A model generated the notes under the pieces. That model did no database searches and was not told where the DNA came from. It worked only from the letters and a program-made list of their open reading frames with translations. Both the position numbers and the translations under genes were made by a program. A stretch of 47,408 nt of DNA from DATJLQ01 sp035509415 (GTDB taxonomy: Bacteria; Pseudomonadota; Alphaproteobacteria; JACZXZ01): positions 1 to 47,408 of the forward strand of contig DATJLQ010000129.1 in NCBI GenBank assembly GCA_035509415.1, read 5' to 3'. Positions 19,488 through 27,956 of the stretch are shown here, one piece after another. Position 1 is the first letter of the stretch; every line of letters starts with the position of its first letter.

Positions 19488-21311
19488 TCAGCCCGCCTCG
19501 CGCGCCCGCTCGACGCGTTTCCGGACGTTCGGGTCGAGATGGCGTTTCCGGAGCCGGATCGCGGCGGGGGTCACCTCGACCAGCTCGTCGTCGTCGATAT
19601 AGGCGATCGCCTGCTCGAGCGTCAGGAGCCGCGGCGGCGTCAAGCGCACCGCCTCGTCCTTCGCCGTGGTGCGGATGTTGGTGAGCTGCTTCCCCTTGAG
19701 CGGGTTCACCTCGAGGTCGTTGTCGCGGCTGTGCTCGCCGATGATCATGCCCTGATAGGCGCGCGCGCCCGGGCTGACGAAGAGGGCGCCGCGCTCTTCG
19801 ATGTTCCAGAGCGCGTAGGCGACCATGTCGCCGCTCGCGGTCGAGATGAGGACGCCGTTGCGCCGGCCCGCGATCGGGCCCTTGTAGGGCGCGTAGCCGT
19901 GGAACAGGCGCGAGAGCACGCCGGTGCCGCGCGTGTCGGTCAGGAACTGGCCCTGGTAGCCGATGAGCCCGCGCGACGGGATGAGGAAGGCGAGGCGCGT
20001 CTTGCCCCCGCCCGAGGGACGCATCTCGGCGAGCTCGCCCTTCCTCGCCGAGAGCCCGTCGATCACCACGCCCGTATAGGCGTCGTCGACGTCGATGATG
20101 ACCTCCTCGATGGGCTCGAGGCGCTGGCCGGTGTCGGGATCGGTGCGATAGAGCACGCGCGGGCGGCTGATCGAGAGCTCGAAGCCCTCGCGCCGCATGG
20201 TCTCGATGAGGACGCCGAGCTGGAGCTCGCCGCGCCCGGCGACCTCGTAGGCCTCCTTCGACTCGCTCTCGCTCACCCGGATCGCGACGTTGCCCTCGGC
20301 CTCGCGCTTCAGCCGGTTGCCGATCTCGCGCGAGGTGAGCTTGCTGCCGTCATGGCCCGCGAGTGGGGAATCGTTGACCGAGAAGGTCATGGCGATGGTG
20401 GGGGGATCGATGGGCTGGGCCTTCAGGGGCTCGGTCACCTCGGGCACGCAGAGCGTGTCGGCGACCGTGGTGCGCTCGAGCCCGGCGATGGCGATGATGT
20501 CGCCCGCCTCGGCAATCTCGATGCCGACGCGCTCGAGGCCGCGGAAGGCGAGAAGCTTGGTGAGCCGCCCCTCCTCGATGACGCTCCCGTCGCGCGCGAG
20601 CGACTTCAGCGCCATGTTCACCCGCGCGGTGCCCGAATGGATGCGGCCCGTGAGCACGCGCCCGACATAGGGGTCGTATTCGAGAGTGCTGGCCAGCATG
20701 GCGAAGGGCTTGTCGGGCTCGACCTTGGGCGGCGGCACGTGGGCGACGATGAGGTCGAAGAGCGGCGCCATGCTCTCGCGCGGCGCCTCGAGGCTCGTGG
20801 CCGCCCAGCCTTCGCGCGCCGACGCGAAGAGCGTCGGGAAATCGAGCTGCGCGTCGTTGGCATCCAAGGCCGCGAACAGATCGAAAATCTCCTCATGCAC
20901 CTCGTGCGGGCGCGCGTCGGGTCGGTCGCACTTGTTGATCAGCACGATGGGCCGCAGCCCGAGCCTGAGCGCCTTCATGAGCACGAACTTGGTCTGCGGC
21001 AGCGGCCCCTCGGCCGCGTCCACCAGCACCACCGCGCCGTCCACCATGTCGAGGATGCGCTCGACCTCGCCGCCGAAATCGGCGTGGCCCGGCGTGTCGA
21101 CGATGTTGAGGCGCACACCCTTCCACTCGACCGAGGTGCATTTCGCGAGGATGGTGATGCCGCGCTCGCGCTCGAGGTCGTTCGAGTCCATGGCGCGCTC
21201 GGCCACGTTCTGGTTCGCGCGCACCGCCCCGCTCTCGCGCAGGAGCACGTCGATCAGCGTGGTCTTGCCGTGGTCGACATGGGCGATGATGGCGAGGTTG
21301 CGCAGGTCCAT
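19488..21311 (-). CDS. typA: Ribosome-associated translational GTPase TypA/BipA
   Basis: A 607-residue translational GTPase acting on the ribosome, important in stress and cold. G1 is A-H-V-D-H-G-K-T-T (about 10-18), G2 region R-G-I-T-I, G3 D-T-P-G-H-A-D-F-G-G-E-V, and G4 N-K-C-D-R-P. Then come the EF-G-like domains II, III and V (R-G-E-L-Q-L-G-V-L-I-E-T-M-R-R-E-G-F-E) and the BipA-specific C-terminal domain with G-L-I-G-Y-Q-G-Q-F-L-T-D-T-R-G-T-G. Length is normal. The ATG at 21311 follows a leader of about 100 bases from the promoter at 21419-21447. It is flanked on both sides by repeat-filled gaps. Confidence 0.96.
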   Translation of the reverse strand: MDLRNLAIIAHVDHGKTTLIDVLLRESGAVRANQNVAERAMDSNDLERERGITILAKCTSVEWKGVRLNIVDTPGHADFGGEVERILDMVDGAVVLVDAAEGPLPQTKFVLMKALRLGLRPIVLINKCDRPDARPHEVHEEIFDLFAALDANDAQLDFPTLFASAREGWAATSLEAPRESMAPLFDLIVAHVPPPKVEPDKPFAMLASTLEYDPYVGRVLTGRIHSGTARVNMALKSLARDGSVIEEGRLTKLLAFRGLERVGIEIAEAGDIIAIAGLERTTVADTLCVPEVTEPLKAQPIDPPTIAMTFSVNDSPLAGHDGSKLTSREIGNRLKREAEGNVAIRVSESESKEAYEVAGRGELQLGVLIETMRREGFELSISRPRVLYRTDPDTGQRLEPIEEVIIDVDDAYTGVVIDGLSARKGELAEMRPSGGGKTRLAFLIPSRGLIGYQGQFLTDTRGTGVLSRLFHGYAPYKGPIAGRRNGVLISTASGDMVAYALWNIEERGALFVSPGARAYQGMIIGEHSRDNDLEVNPLKGKQLTNIRTTAKDEAVRLTPPRLLTLEQAIAYIDDDELVEVTPAAIRLRKRHLDPNVRKRVERAREAG

Positions 21312-21418
21312 GGGCGGTCCGGGTCGCGTGAAACAGGTTCCGATTTGGGGGCCTGATTCGGGGCGGCTAAAGCCGCGCCGCGGCGGAAGGCATCCCCTCC
21401 GGCCGCGGCGGCGCGCGG

Positions 21419-21447
21419 AATATAGTGTCGCGGGCGCGAAATAACAA
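21419..21447 (-). promoter_or_regulatory. Candidate promoter for typA
   Basis: Reading on the minus strand, TTGTTA (21447-21442, 4/6 to -35) is followed after 17 bases by TATATT (21424-21419, 5/6 to -10). It is one of the few AT-rich spots in the gap. Transcription would start near 21412, leaving a leader of about 100 bases before the typA ATG. The 85-bp repeat array begins 14 bases upstream. Confidence 0.5.
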
Positions 21448-21460
21448 TGGGGGGCAAGGG

Positions 21461-21800
21461 CTGCATCGGCACCGTCCTTCGAGACGCGGCCTACGGCCGC
21501 TCCTCAGGACGAGGGCCTTCCTTCCAGGCAAGGAAATTCCTCAGGCTGCATCGGCACCGTCCTTCGAGACGCGGCTTACGGCCGCTCCTCAGGACGAGGG
21601 CCTTCCTTCCCGGGAAGGAAATTCCTCAGGCTGCATCGGTACCGTCCTTCGAGACGCGGCCTACGGCCGCTCCTCAGGACGAGAGCTTTCCTTCCCGGCA
21701 AGGAAATTCCTCAGGCTGCATCGGCACCGTCCTTCGAGACGCAGCCTACGGCCGCTCCTCAGGACGAGGGCTTTCCTTCCCGGGAAGGAAATTCCTCATG
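21461..21800. repeat. Four tandem copies of an 85-bp palindrome-rich unit
   Basis: Copies begin at 21461, 21546, 21631 and 21716, each CTGCATCGG..., each exactly 85 bases and differing at only a few positions. Each holds CCTTCGAGACGC, then a GGCC-tac-GGCC stem, then GCTCCTCAGGACGAGG, and a second palindrome. In copies 2 and 4 that palindrome is the perfect 18-mer TTCCTTCCCGGGAAGGAA (21603-21620 and 21773-21790); in copies 1 and 3 it is imperfect. There is no coding sense and no CRISPR-like spacer. It fills most of the 541-base gap between the kinase gene and typA. Confidence 0.92.
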
Positions 21801-21852
21801 GTGAGGAGGTGCGGCAGCACCGTCTCGAACCATGGGAATTTCCCGGACGGCG

Positions 21853-22878
21853 TCAGACGAGCTTATGGGCCTTGGCGAGCTCGGCAAGCGAGACTTCCGG
21901 CCGCGCGCCGATATGGGAGAGGACCTCGGCGGCGCACAGGCTCCCGAGCCGGCCCGCGCGCGCGAGGCCGAGCCCGTGGGTCAGGCCATAGAGCACGCCC
22001 GCGGCGTAGAGATCGCCCGCCCCGGTCGAATCGACGAGATCCTTGACCGGTGCGGCGTCGATCACGTGCAGCTCGCTCGCCCCTTCGGTCCCCTCGCGCA
22101 CCACGACCGAGCCCTTGGCGCTACGCGTCAAGCACGCGATCTCGACATGGCCGCGTACCGACTGGAGCGCCTGGTCGAAGCTCTCGACCTGGTAGAGCGC
22201 CGTGATCTCGGCCTCGTTCGCGAACAGGATGTCGATGTGGCCGTCGACGAGATCGAGGAACTCCTCGCGGTGGCGGTTGACGCAAAACGCGTCCGAGAGC
22301 GAAAGCGCCACCTTGCGTCCCGCCTCATGGGCGACGCGCGCGGCCTTCAAGAACGCCTCCTTGGCGCGCGGCGGATCCCACAGATAGCCCTCGAGATAAG
22401 TCACCTGGGCGCCCGCGATCGCGGCCTCGTCCACGTCCTCGGGCCCGAGCTCGACGCAAGCGCCGAGATAGGTCTGCATGGTGCGTTGGGCGTCCTCGGT
22501 CACGAACACGAGGCAACGCGCGGTGGACGGCCCGTGCTCGGCGGCGCGGGTCGGGAAATGAACGCCGAGCGACTCGATGTCGTGGCGGAACACGTGGCCG
22601 AGCGCATCCGCCTTGACCTTGCCGATGAAGGCGGGCGCCCCGCCCAAGGACGCGATGCCCGCGATGGTGTTCGCGACCGAGCCGCCCGAGCACTCGATGC
22701 CCGGCCCCATCTCGCGATAAAGCGTCTCGGCGCGCGCGCGATCGACGAGGGTCATGGCCCCCTTCTCGAGGCCGAGGTGTTGGAGCGCCGCGTCGGACGT
22801 GCGGGCGAGCACGTCGACGATCGCGTTGCCGATGCCGGCGACGTCGAAGCGCGCGGCGGCGGATTTCTCGTCGGCCAT
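21853..22878 (-). CDS. PfkB-family kinase, probable adenosine kinase
   Basis: A 341-residue ribokinase-fold enzyme. N-terminal D-V-A-G-I-G-N-A-I-V-D-V-L-A and G-G-S-V-A-N-T-I-A-G-I-A-S-L-G-G match the bacterial adenosine-kinase/PfkB group. The C-terminal catalytic signature is D-S-T-G-A-G-D-L-Y-A-A-G (base Asp in G-A-G-D). It most likely phosphorylates adenosine to AMP, or otherwise a related nucleoside or sugar. The ATG at 22878 has GAGAGG 5 bases upstream; an ATG at 22959 would add 27 residues and overlaps the promoter region. It is flanked by repeat clusters on both sides. A purine-salvage role would complement apt, found 11 kb further on. Confidence 0.85.
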   Translation of the reverse strand: MADEKSAAARFDVAGIGNAIVDVLARTSDAALQHLGLEKGAMTLVDRARAETLYREMGPGIECSGGSVANTIAGIASLGGAPAFIGKVKADALGHVFRHDIESLGVHFPTRAAEHGPSTARCLVFVTEDAQRTMQTYLGACVELGPEDVDEAAIAGAQVTYLEGYLWDPPRAKEAFLKAARVAHEAGRKVALSLSDAFCVNRHREEFLDLVDGHIDILFANEAEITALYQVESFDQALQSVRGHVEIACLTRSAKGSVVVREGTEGASELHVIDAAPVKDLVDSTGAGDLYAAGVLYGLTHGLGLARAGRLGSLCAAEVLSHIGARPEVSLAELAKAHKLV

Positions 22879-22929
22879 AAGGACCTCTCGGCAGGCGGCG
22901 GATGGCGCGGAAAGCGCGAAACGGGCGCG

Positions 22930-22959
22930 AGAATAGAGCCTCGGTCGCCCCGGCCGCAA
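22930..22959 (-). promoter_or_regulatory. Weak candidate promoter for the PfkB kinase gene
   Basis: On the minus strand TTGCGG (22959-22954) and TATTCT (22935-22930) are 18 bases apart. TATTCT is a 4/6 match to TATAAT. A start near 22923 would give a leader of about 45 bases before the ATG at 22878. It supports the downstream ATG over the one at 22959. Confidence 0.35.
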
Positions 22960-22997
22960 GGGAGCGACGGGCCCGGCCGTGGGTCAGTTAGTTCAAA

Positions 22998-23095
22998 CCC
23001 TCGTCTTTCGAGACGCAGCCCGCGGCGCGACGCGTCGCATCCTTCGGATCGAAGGGCCGGCCGAAAGCCGGCGGGCTGCTCCTCAAGATGAGGGT
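22998..23095. repeat. Large palindromic repeat with nested hairpins
   Basis: Outer arms are CCTCGTCTTTCGAGACGC and CTCCTCAAGATGAGG. Inside them AGCCCGC pairs with GCGGGCT and encloses GCGACGCGTCGC (perfect 12-base palindrome), a CTTCGGATCGAAG stem and a CCGGCCGAAAGCCGG hairpin. The arms are of the same family as the 44-bp copies just downstream and the 85-bp array, but the core is about 40 bases longer. It lies between the divergent kinase and manC genes. Confidence 0.75.
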
Positions 23096-23114
23096 TTGGA
23101 TCTATGGAGTTTCA

Positions 23115-23158
23115 CCTCATCCTGAGGGCGCCCATAAGGCGCGTCTCGAAGGATGAGG
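23115..23158. repeat. 44-bp palindromic repeat, copy 1
   Basis: It reads CCTCATCCTGAGGGCGCCCA then TAAGGCGCGTCTCGAAGGATGAGG, an imperfect palindrome (CCTCATCCT/AGGATGAGG arms, GGGCGCC core). Flanks GTTTCAC/GGTTTGGAT recur at the next copy, so copy plus flank repeats every 65 bases. Confidence 0.8.
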
Positions 23159-23179
23159 GTTTGGATCGATGGGGTTTCA

Positions 23180-23223
23180 CCTCATCCTGAGGGCGCCCAT
23201 AGGGCGCGTCTCGAAGGATGAGG
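23180..23223. repeat. 44-bp palindromic repeat, copy 2
   Basis: Nearly identical to the copy at 23115-23158 (one A/G difference in the core, TAAGG versus TAGGG), in the same orientation and offset by 65 bases. It is followed by a short direct-repeat run (GCGGCGCCCCTCGT, GTGCGGGGCC) up to the manC start. The whole 472-base gap between the kinase and manC holds only repeats plus the two promoter regions. Confidence 0.8.
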
Positions 23224-23350
23224 TGAAATCGACCCATGACCCGCGCCGCGATCCGGCACCCCTCGTGCGGCGCCCCTCGTGCGGGGCCTCGTGCGGGGCT
23301 GGGGCGCCTGTGCTAGTCTCCCGGGCGCGCGGCATCGGGAGGCGTGCGGA

Positions 23351-24781
23351 ATGGGCGAGAAAATCCACCCGGCGATCCTCTCCGGCGGCTCGGGCACCCG
23401 CCTTTGGCCGCTGTCGCGCAAGGCCTATCCGAAGCATCTCCTGCCGCTCGCGGGCGAGCGCAGCCTCCTGCAGGAGACCGTGCTGCGCGTGGCCGACCGC
23501 GCGCATTTCGCGCCCCCGCTCCTGGTCTCGAACGAGGAGCACCGCTTCCTCATCGGCGAGCAGCTCCAGGAGATCGGCGCCGCGCCGGACGCGATCCTGC
23601 TCGAGCCCATGGGGCGCAACACGGCGCCCGCGGTCACCGTCGCGGCGCTGGCGCTCGCGCGCGCGGACAAATCGGCGCTCATGCTCGTGCTGCCGTCGGA
23701 CCACGTGATCGCCGACCGCGCCGGGTTCGTCGCCGCGGTCGAGCGCGCGGCGGTCGCGGCGCGCGGCGGCGCGATCGTCACCTTCGGCATTACGCCCCAT
23801 ACGCCCGAGACGGGCTACGGCTACATCCGCGCGGGCGAGCCGGTCGCGGGCGCCCCCGGCTGCTTCAAGGTCGGGCATTTCGTCGAGAAGCCCGACCTCA
23901 AGCAAGCCGAGGCGCTTCTCGCCGAGGGCGGCTATTCCTGGAACAGCGGTATGTTCCTGTTCCGCGTCGACGCCTTCCTCGCCGAGGTCGAGCGCCTGGC
24001 GCCCGAGATCCTCGCGGCCTGCCGCGCGGCCCTCGAGCGAAGCGTCAAGGATCTCGATTTCCTGCGCCTCGCGCGGGACGCCTTCGCCGAGGCGCCCGCG
24101 ATCTCGATCGACTACGCGATCATGGAGCGCACCCAGGCCGCGGTCGTGGTCCCCGCCGACATCGGCTGGAACGACATAGGCTCCTGGTCGGCGTTATGGG
24201 ACATCGGGCGCAAGGACGCCAACGGCAACGTCCTCACCGGCGACGTGGTGACGCGCGACGCGCACGATTCCCTGATCCGCAGCGAGGGGCAGCTCGTGGT
24301 CGCGGTCGGCGTGCACGATCTCGTCGTGGTCGCGACGCGCGACGCGGTCCTGCTCGCCCCCAAGGACCGCGTCCAGGAGGTGAAGCAGATCGTCGAGGGT
24401 CTCCAGAGCCAGGGCCGCACGGAAGTGGTGCTTCACGCCAAGGTCAACCGGCCCTGGGGCAGCTACCAGAGCATCGACGGCGGTGCGCGCTTCCAGGTGA
24501 AGCGCATCACGGTCAAGCCCGGCGGGCGGCTCTCGCTCCAGAAGCATTCGAAGCGCGCCGAGCATTGGGTCGTGGTGCGCGGCGCGGCGCGCGTCACGAT
24601 CGGCGAGAAGAGCTTCACCCTCAACGAGAACGAATCGACCTACGTGCCGCTCGGCGCCACGCACCGGCTCGAGAATGCGGGAGCCGATCCGCTCGACCTC
24701 ATCGAGGTCCAGACCGGCTCCTATCTCGGCGAGGACGACATCGTGCGTCTCGAGGACGTGTACGGGCGCAAGAAAAGCTGA
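23351..24781 (+). CDS. manC: Mannose-1-phosphate guanylyltransferase / mannose-6-phosphate isomerase (ManC/AlgA type)
   Basis: Makes GDP-mannose from GTP and mannose-1-phosphate for surface polysaccharides, and in bifunctional members also isomerises fructose-6-phosphate. Length is 476, normal for the type II enzyme. The pyrophosphorylase signature L-S-G-G-S-G-T-R-L-W-P-L-S-R-K-A-Y-P-K is at about 10-28, and F-V-E-K-P (about 178) is the sugar-binding motif. The C-terminal cupin (about 365-476) carries the isomerase region with G-G-R-L-S-L-Q-K-H-S-K-R-A-E-H-W and the glutamate/histidine metal site. The ATG at 23351 is chosen; residues upstream in the frame lie in repeat DNA. It converges with the amidotransferase gene, 24 bases away. 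Confidence 0.93.
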   Translation: MGEKIHPAILSGGSGTRLWPLSRKAYPKHLLPLAGERSLLQETVLRVADRAHFAPPLLVSNEEHRFLIGEQLQEIGAAPDAILLEPMGRNTAPAVTVAALALARADKSALMLVLPSDHVIADRAGFVAAVERAAVAARGGAIVTFGITPHTPETGYGYIRAGEPVAGAPGCFKVGHFVEKPDLKQAEALLAEGGYSWNSGMFLFRVDAFLAEVERLAPEILAACRAALERSVKDLDFLRLARDAFAEAPAISIDYAIMERTQAAVVVPADIGWNDIGSWSALWDIGRKDANGNVLTGDVVTRDAHDSLIRSEGQLVVAVGVHDLVVVATRDAVLLAPKDRVQEVKQIVEGLQSQGRTEVVLHAKVNRPWGSYQSIDGGARFQVKRITVKPGGRLSLQKHSKRAEHWVVVRGAARVTIGEKSFTLNENESTYVPLGATHRLENAGADPLDLIEVQTGSYLGEDDIVRLEDVYGRKKS

Positions 24782-24805
24782 GGGAACCTCGGCGCGTCGG
24801 TGCTC

Positions 24806-26749
24806 CTAAACGCCCCAACGCGCGCGCCAGGCCTGGAGCATGAGCACGGTCCAAAGCGGATAATGGCGATTGCGCGTGCCCGCGAGGTGCTCGCGCCAGG
24901 CGCTGCGGATGGGCTCGGCGCGCAGCACGCCGCCCGCCTCGAGCCGCTCGGGGGCCAAAAGCGTCTCGGCCCAGTCCTTGAGCGGACCCCTCAACCACGA
25001 GTCGATCGGCACGCCGAAGCCCGTCTTGGGCCGCTCGACCAGCCGGTCCGGCACGTAGCGCTTCAGGACCTGGCGCAGCAGCCACTTGCCGCGGCCGTCG
25101 CGGATCTTGAGCGCGACCGGGAGGGCCGCCGCGAACTCGACCACCCGGTGATCGATGAGCGGCACGCGTCCCTCGAGCGACACGGCCATGGTCGCGCGGT
25201 CGACCTTGGTGAGGATGTCGTCCGGGAGATAGGTCACGAGGTCGAGATACTCCATGCGCTGGGTGAAATCCGGAATGTCGCGCGCGAGCGTCTCGTCCCA
25301 AAGGGCGCCGCGCGGCTCGGCCCCTTGGCGCGCGATCTCCTCGGGTGCGCGCCACTGGCTCACGAGCCGGCGGTAGATCGCGTCCGGCCCGTCGCATTCC
25401 AGGATCTCGGCCACCTTGTGGGCCTTGTCGCCGAGCTGGGGTGGGCGCAGCCGGCGCGGGAGCGGCGAGACGAGGCAATCCCACGCCGCGGGCGAGAGAA
25501 GACGCACGGCACCCGCCCCCGCCGCGCGTAGCCCGTCCGGCAGCCAGCCCGTCGCGCGCTCGATCTTGCGCGCCCAGAAATAGCGGTTGTAGCCCGCGAA
25601 CGCCTCGTCGCCGCCGTCGCCCGAAAGCGCCACCGTGACGTGGCGCCGCGTCATCTCGGCGACGAGGAAGGTCGGGATTTGCGACGAATCGGCGAATGGC
25701 TCGTCGTACATGTCGGGAAGATGCGGGATCACCGCGCGCGCATGCTCCGGCTCGACGATGAGCTCGGTATGCTCGGTCCCAAGATGGGCCGCGACCTCCT
25801 TGGCATAGGCCGCCTCGTTATACGCGGCCTCGCGGAAGCCGATCGAGAAGGTCTTCACCGGCCGCGTCGATTGCGCCTGCATGAGCGCCACCACGGTCGA
25901 GGAATCGATCCCGCCCGAAAGGAACGCGCCGAGCGGGACGTCCGCGATCATGCGCAGCTTGACCGCGTCGCCGAGCAACGCGTCGAGCCGCTCGGTCGCG
26001 TCATGTTCGTCGAGCCGCGCGTGGCGCGACGCCGCCGCCCCCTCGACCGCGATGCGCCGCGCGTCCCAATAGCAGGCGAGCGCGGGCGCCGCACCGGGTG
26101 CCAACGTCAGGAGATGGCCGGGCGGGAGCTTCGCCGCCCCGCGATAGATCGTGCGCGGCGCGGGCACGTAGGCGAAGCGGAGATAGGCCACGACCGCGTC
26201 GAGGTCGAGGGCCGGCTGCCATGCGTTATCCGCGCGCAGCGCCTTGAGCTCGGAGCCGAACAGGAACCGGTCGCCGAGGTCGGCGTAATAGACCGGCTTG
26301 ATGCCGAGCCGGTCGCGCCCGAGGGTGAGCGTGCGCGTCGAGCGGTCCCAAAGCGCGAAGGCGAACATGCCGACGAAGCGCGTGCACGCGGCGGCGATGC
26401 CCCATTGGACGATCGCGGCGAGCATCACCTCGGTGTCGGATTCGGTCGAGAAGCGATGGCCGAGCCCTTCGAGCTCGCGGCGCAATGCGAGGTAATTATA
26501 GACCTCGCCGTTATAGGTGATGACGTAGCGCCCGTCGGCCGAATGCTTGGGCTGGGCGCCGCCGGGCGAGAGGTCGATGATCGCGAGGCGCCGGTGCGCG
26601 AGGGCAACGCCCGCCTCGGCGTCGAGCCAGAGGTCGCTGCCGTCGGGACCGCGATGGGCGAGCGCGTCGCTCATGGCGCGGGCGAGGCTGCCCAAGGCGT
26701 CGCCCGCGAGCGCGCCCCGGCGCCGGATCACGCCCGCGATGCCGCACAT
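24806..26749 (-). CDS. asnB: Glutamine-hydrolysing asparagine-synthase-family amidotransferase (AsnB type)
   Basis: A 647-residue two-domain enzyme. The class II glutaminase domain begins M-C-G-I-A-G-V with Cys2 as nucleophile, and shows Y-N-G-E-V-Y-N-Y and the S-D-T-E-V region. The synthase domain has the PP-loop F-L-S-G-G-I-D-S-S-T-V and A-L-S-G-D-G-G-D-E-A-F-A-G-Y-N-R-Y. GGAGGG sits upstream of the ATG. Length and the G-D-G-G-D-E-x-F-x-G-Y-x-R-Y block are like AsnB copies in polysaccharide loci, where the acceptor may be a sugar acid and not aspartate. It follows the epimerase by 18 bases, so the two are an operon. Free asparagine synthesis remains possible. Confidence 0.88.
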   Translation of the reverse strand: MCGIAGVIRRRGALAGDALGSLARAMSDALAHRGPDGSDLWLDAEAGVALAHRRLAIIDLSPGGAQPKHSADGRYVITYNGEVYNYLALRRELEGLGHRFSTESDTEVMLAAIVQWGIAAACTRFVGMFAFALWDRSTRTLTLGRDRLGIKPVYYADLGDRFLFGSELKALRADNAWQPALDLDAVVAYLRFAYVPAPRTIYRGAAKLPPGHLLTLAPGAAPALACYWDARRIAVEGAAASRHARLDEHDATERLDALLGDAVKLRMIADVPLGAFLSGGIDSSTVVALMQAQSTRPVKTFSIGFREAAYNEAAYAKEVAAHLGTEHTELIVEPEHARAVIPHLPDMYDEPFADSSQIPTFLVAEMTRRHVTVALSGDGGDEAFAGYNRYFWARKIERATGWLPDGLRAAGAGAVRLLSPAAWDCLVSPLPRRLRPPQLGDKAHKVAEILECDGPDAIYRRLVSQWRAPEEIARQGAEPRGALWDETLARDIPDFTQRMEYLDLVTYLPDDILTKVDRATMAVSLEGRVPLIDHRVVEFAAALPVALKIRDGRGKWLLRQVLKRYVPDRLVERPKTGFGVPIDSWLRGPLKDWAETLLAPERLEAGGVLRAEPIRSAWREHLAGTRNRHYPLWTVLMLQAWRARWGV

Positions 26750-26767
26750 GGCGCTCGTCCCTCCAGC

Positions 26768-27745
26768 TCAAAGCCCGTGATAGGCGCGGAACCACTCGAC
26801 GAATCGCGGCACGCCCTGGTCGATCGCGGTACGCGGCCGGAAGCCGAGGTCGCGCGTGGTGGCCTCGATGTCGGCATAGGTCTCGGCGACGTCGCCCGGC
26901 TGCATGGGGGCGAGCTCGACGATCGCGCGCTTCCCCACGGCTGCCTCGATCAGCGCCACGACCTTCCTCAGCTCCTCCGAGCGGTGGTTGCCGAGATTGT
27001 AGACCCGGTGCGGCGCCTCGCGGTGCCGGTCGGGCGCCTTGTCGAGGGCCGCGAGCGTGCCCTCGACCACGTCGTCGATGTAGGTGAAGTCGCGCCTCAT
27101 GTCGCCGCGGTTGAAGAGGCGGATCGGCCGCCCCTCGCTGATCGCCTTGGCGAAAATGTACATCGCCATGTCCGGCCGGCCCCAGGGCCCGTAGACCGTG
27201 AAGAAGCGCAACCCCGTCGCCGGGATGCCGAAGAGATGGCTGTAGGCGTGGCTGATGAGCTCGTCCGCGCGTTTGGTCGCGGCGTAGAGCGAGATCGGCC
27301 GGTCGACCCGGTCCTCGATCGCGAACGGGAGCTTGGTGTTGCCGCCATAGACCGAGGACGAGCTCGCATAGACCAGATGCTCGAGCCCCTCGAGACGGCG
27401 CGCGAGCTCGAGCACCGCGAAATGGCCCTGGATGTTGGCGTAGATGTAGGCGCCCGGATTCTCGATCGAGTAGCGCACGCCCGCCTGGGCCGCGAGATGG
27501 AGAATGCGCGTGATGCCGGGGTGGTCCTGGGCGACCCGGGCGAGTGCCCCTGGTGCCGCGATGTCGCCGCGCACGAGCGCGAAATCCCCCTGCTTCGCGA
27601 GCTCGGCGAGGCGCGCCTCCTTGAGGCGCGGGTCGTAATAGTCGTTGACGTTGTCGATGCCGACCACGCGCTCGCCGCGGGCGAGGAGCGTGCGGCTCGC
27701 ATGGAAGCCGATGAAGCCCGCAGCGCCGGTCACCAGGGTGGTCAT
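26768..27745 (-). CDS. UDP-glucuronate 4-epimerase-like NAD-dependent sugar epimerase
   Basis: A 325-residue extended short-chain dehydrogenase. The NAD-binding motif is T-G-A-A-G-F-I-G (about 6-13), then I-D-N-V-N-D-Y-Y-D-P-R-L-K, a block typical of UDP-glucuronate/UDP-galacturonate epimerases. Catalytic residues are S-S-S-S-V-Y-G and Y-A-A-T-K-R. F-T-V-Y-G-P-W-G-R-P-D-M-A is the substrate-loop motif. AGGTGAC lies directly before the ATG. It is divergent from hpnC, with 211 bases between the starts, and is followed by the amidotransferase gene. Together with manC this suggests a small acidic-polysaccharide or LPS-sugar module next to the hopanoid genes. Confidence 0.9.
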   Translation of the reverse strand: MTTLVTGAAGFIGFHASRTLLARGERVVGIDNVNDYYDPRLKEARLAELAKQGDFALVRGDIAAPGALARVAQDHPGITRILHLAAQAGVRYSIENPGAYIYANIQGHFAVLELARRLEGLEHLVYASSSSVYGGNTKLPFAIEDRVDRPISLYAATKRADELISHAYSHLFGIPATGLRFFTVYGPWGRPDMAMYIFAKAISEGRPIRLFNRGDMRRDFTYIDDVVEGTLAALDKAPDRHREAPHRVYNLGNHRSEELRKVVALIEAAVGKRAIVELAPMQPGDVAETYADIEATTRDLGFRPRTAIDQGVPRFVEWFRAYHGL

Positions 27746-27956
27746 GTCACCTATATTTCATCGCACGCCGGGATTTCGCGGCTACCATGGCGCGCGCCGG
27801 CCCCTCCGCCGCCCGACCGGCGGCGCGCCCTTTGTAGCGGCGGGGCCGGGGCCTGTCCATTGCGACGCGGGCGGCCGGGCGAAGGTGCGGGCGCCGCGGC
27901 GCTGGCCCCAACGGCGCGTCCGGTGCTAAGAGAGACTCTGATCCCGAGGGGCGGCG

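Noticed and set aside
21461..21800. Possible CRISPR array
   Set aside because: The whole 85-bp unit is repeated without variable spacers, and no cas gene is nearby.
21461..21991. Two overlapping plus-strand ORFs with a repeated R-R-G-L-R-P-L-L-R-T peptide
   Set aside because: The repeats come only from the 85-bp DNA units, with a frame shift of one base between copies (85 is not a multiple of 3); not a protein.
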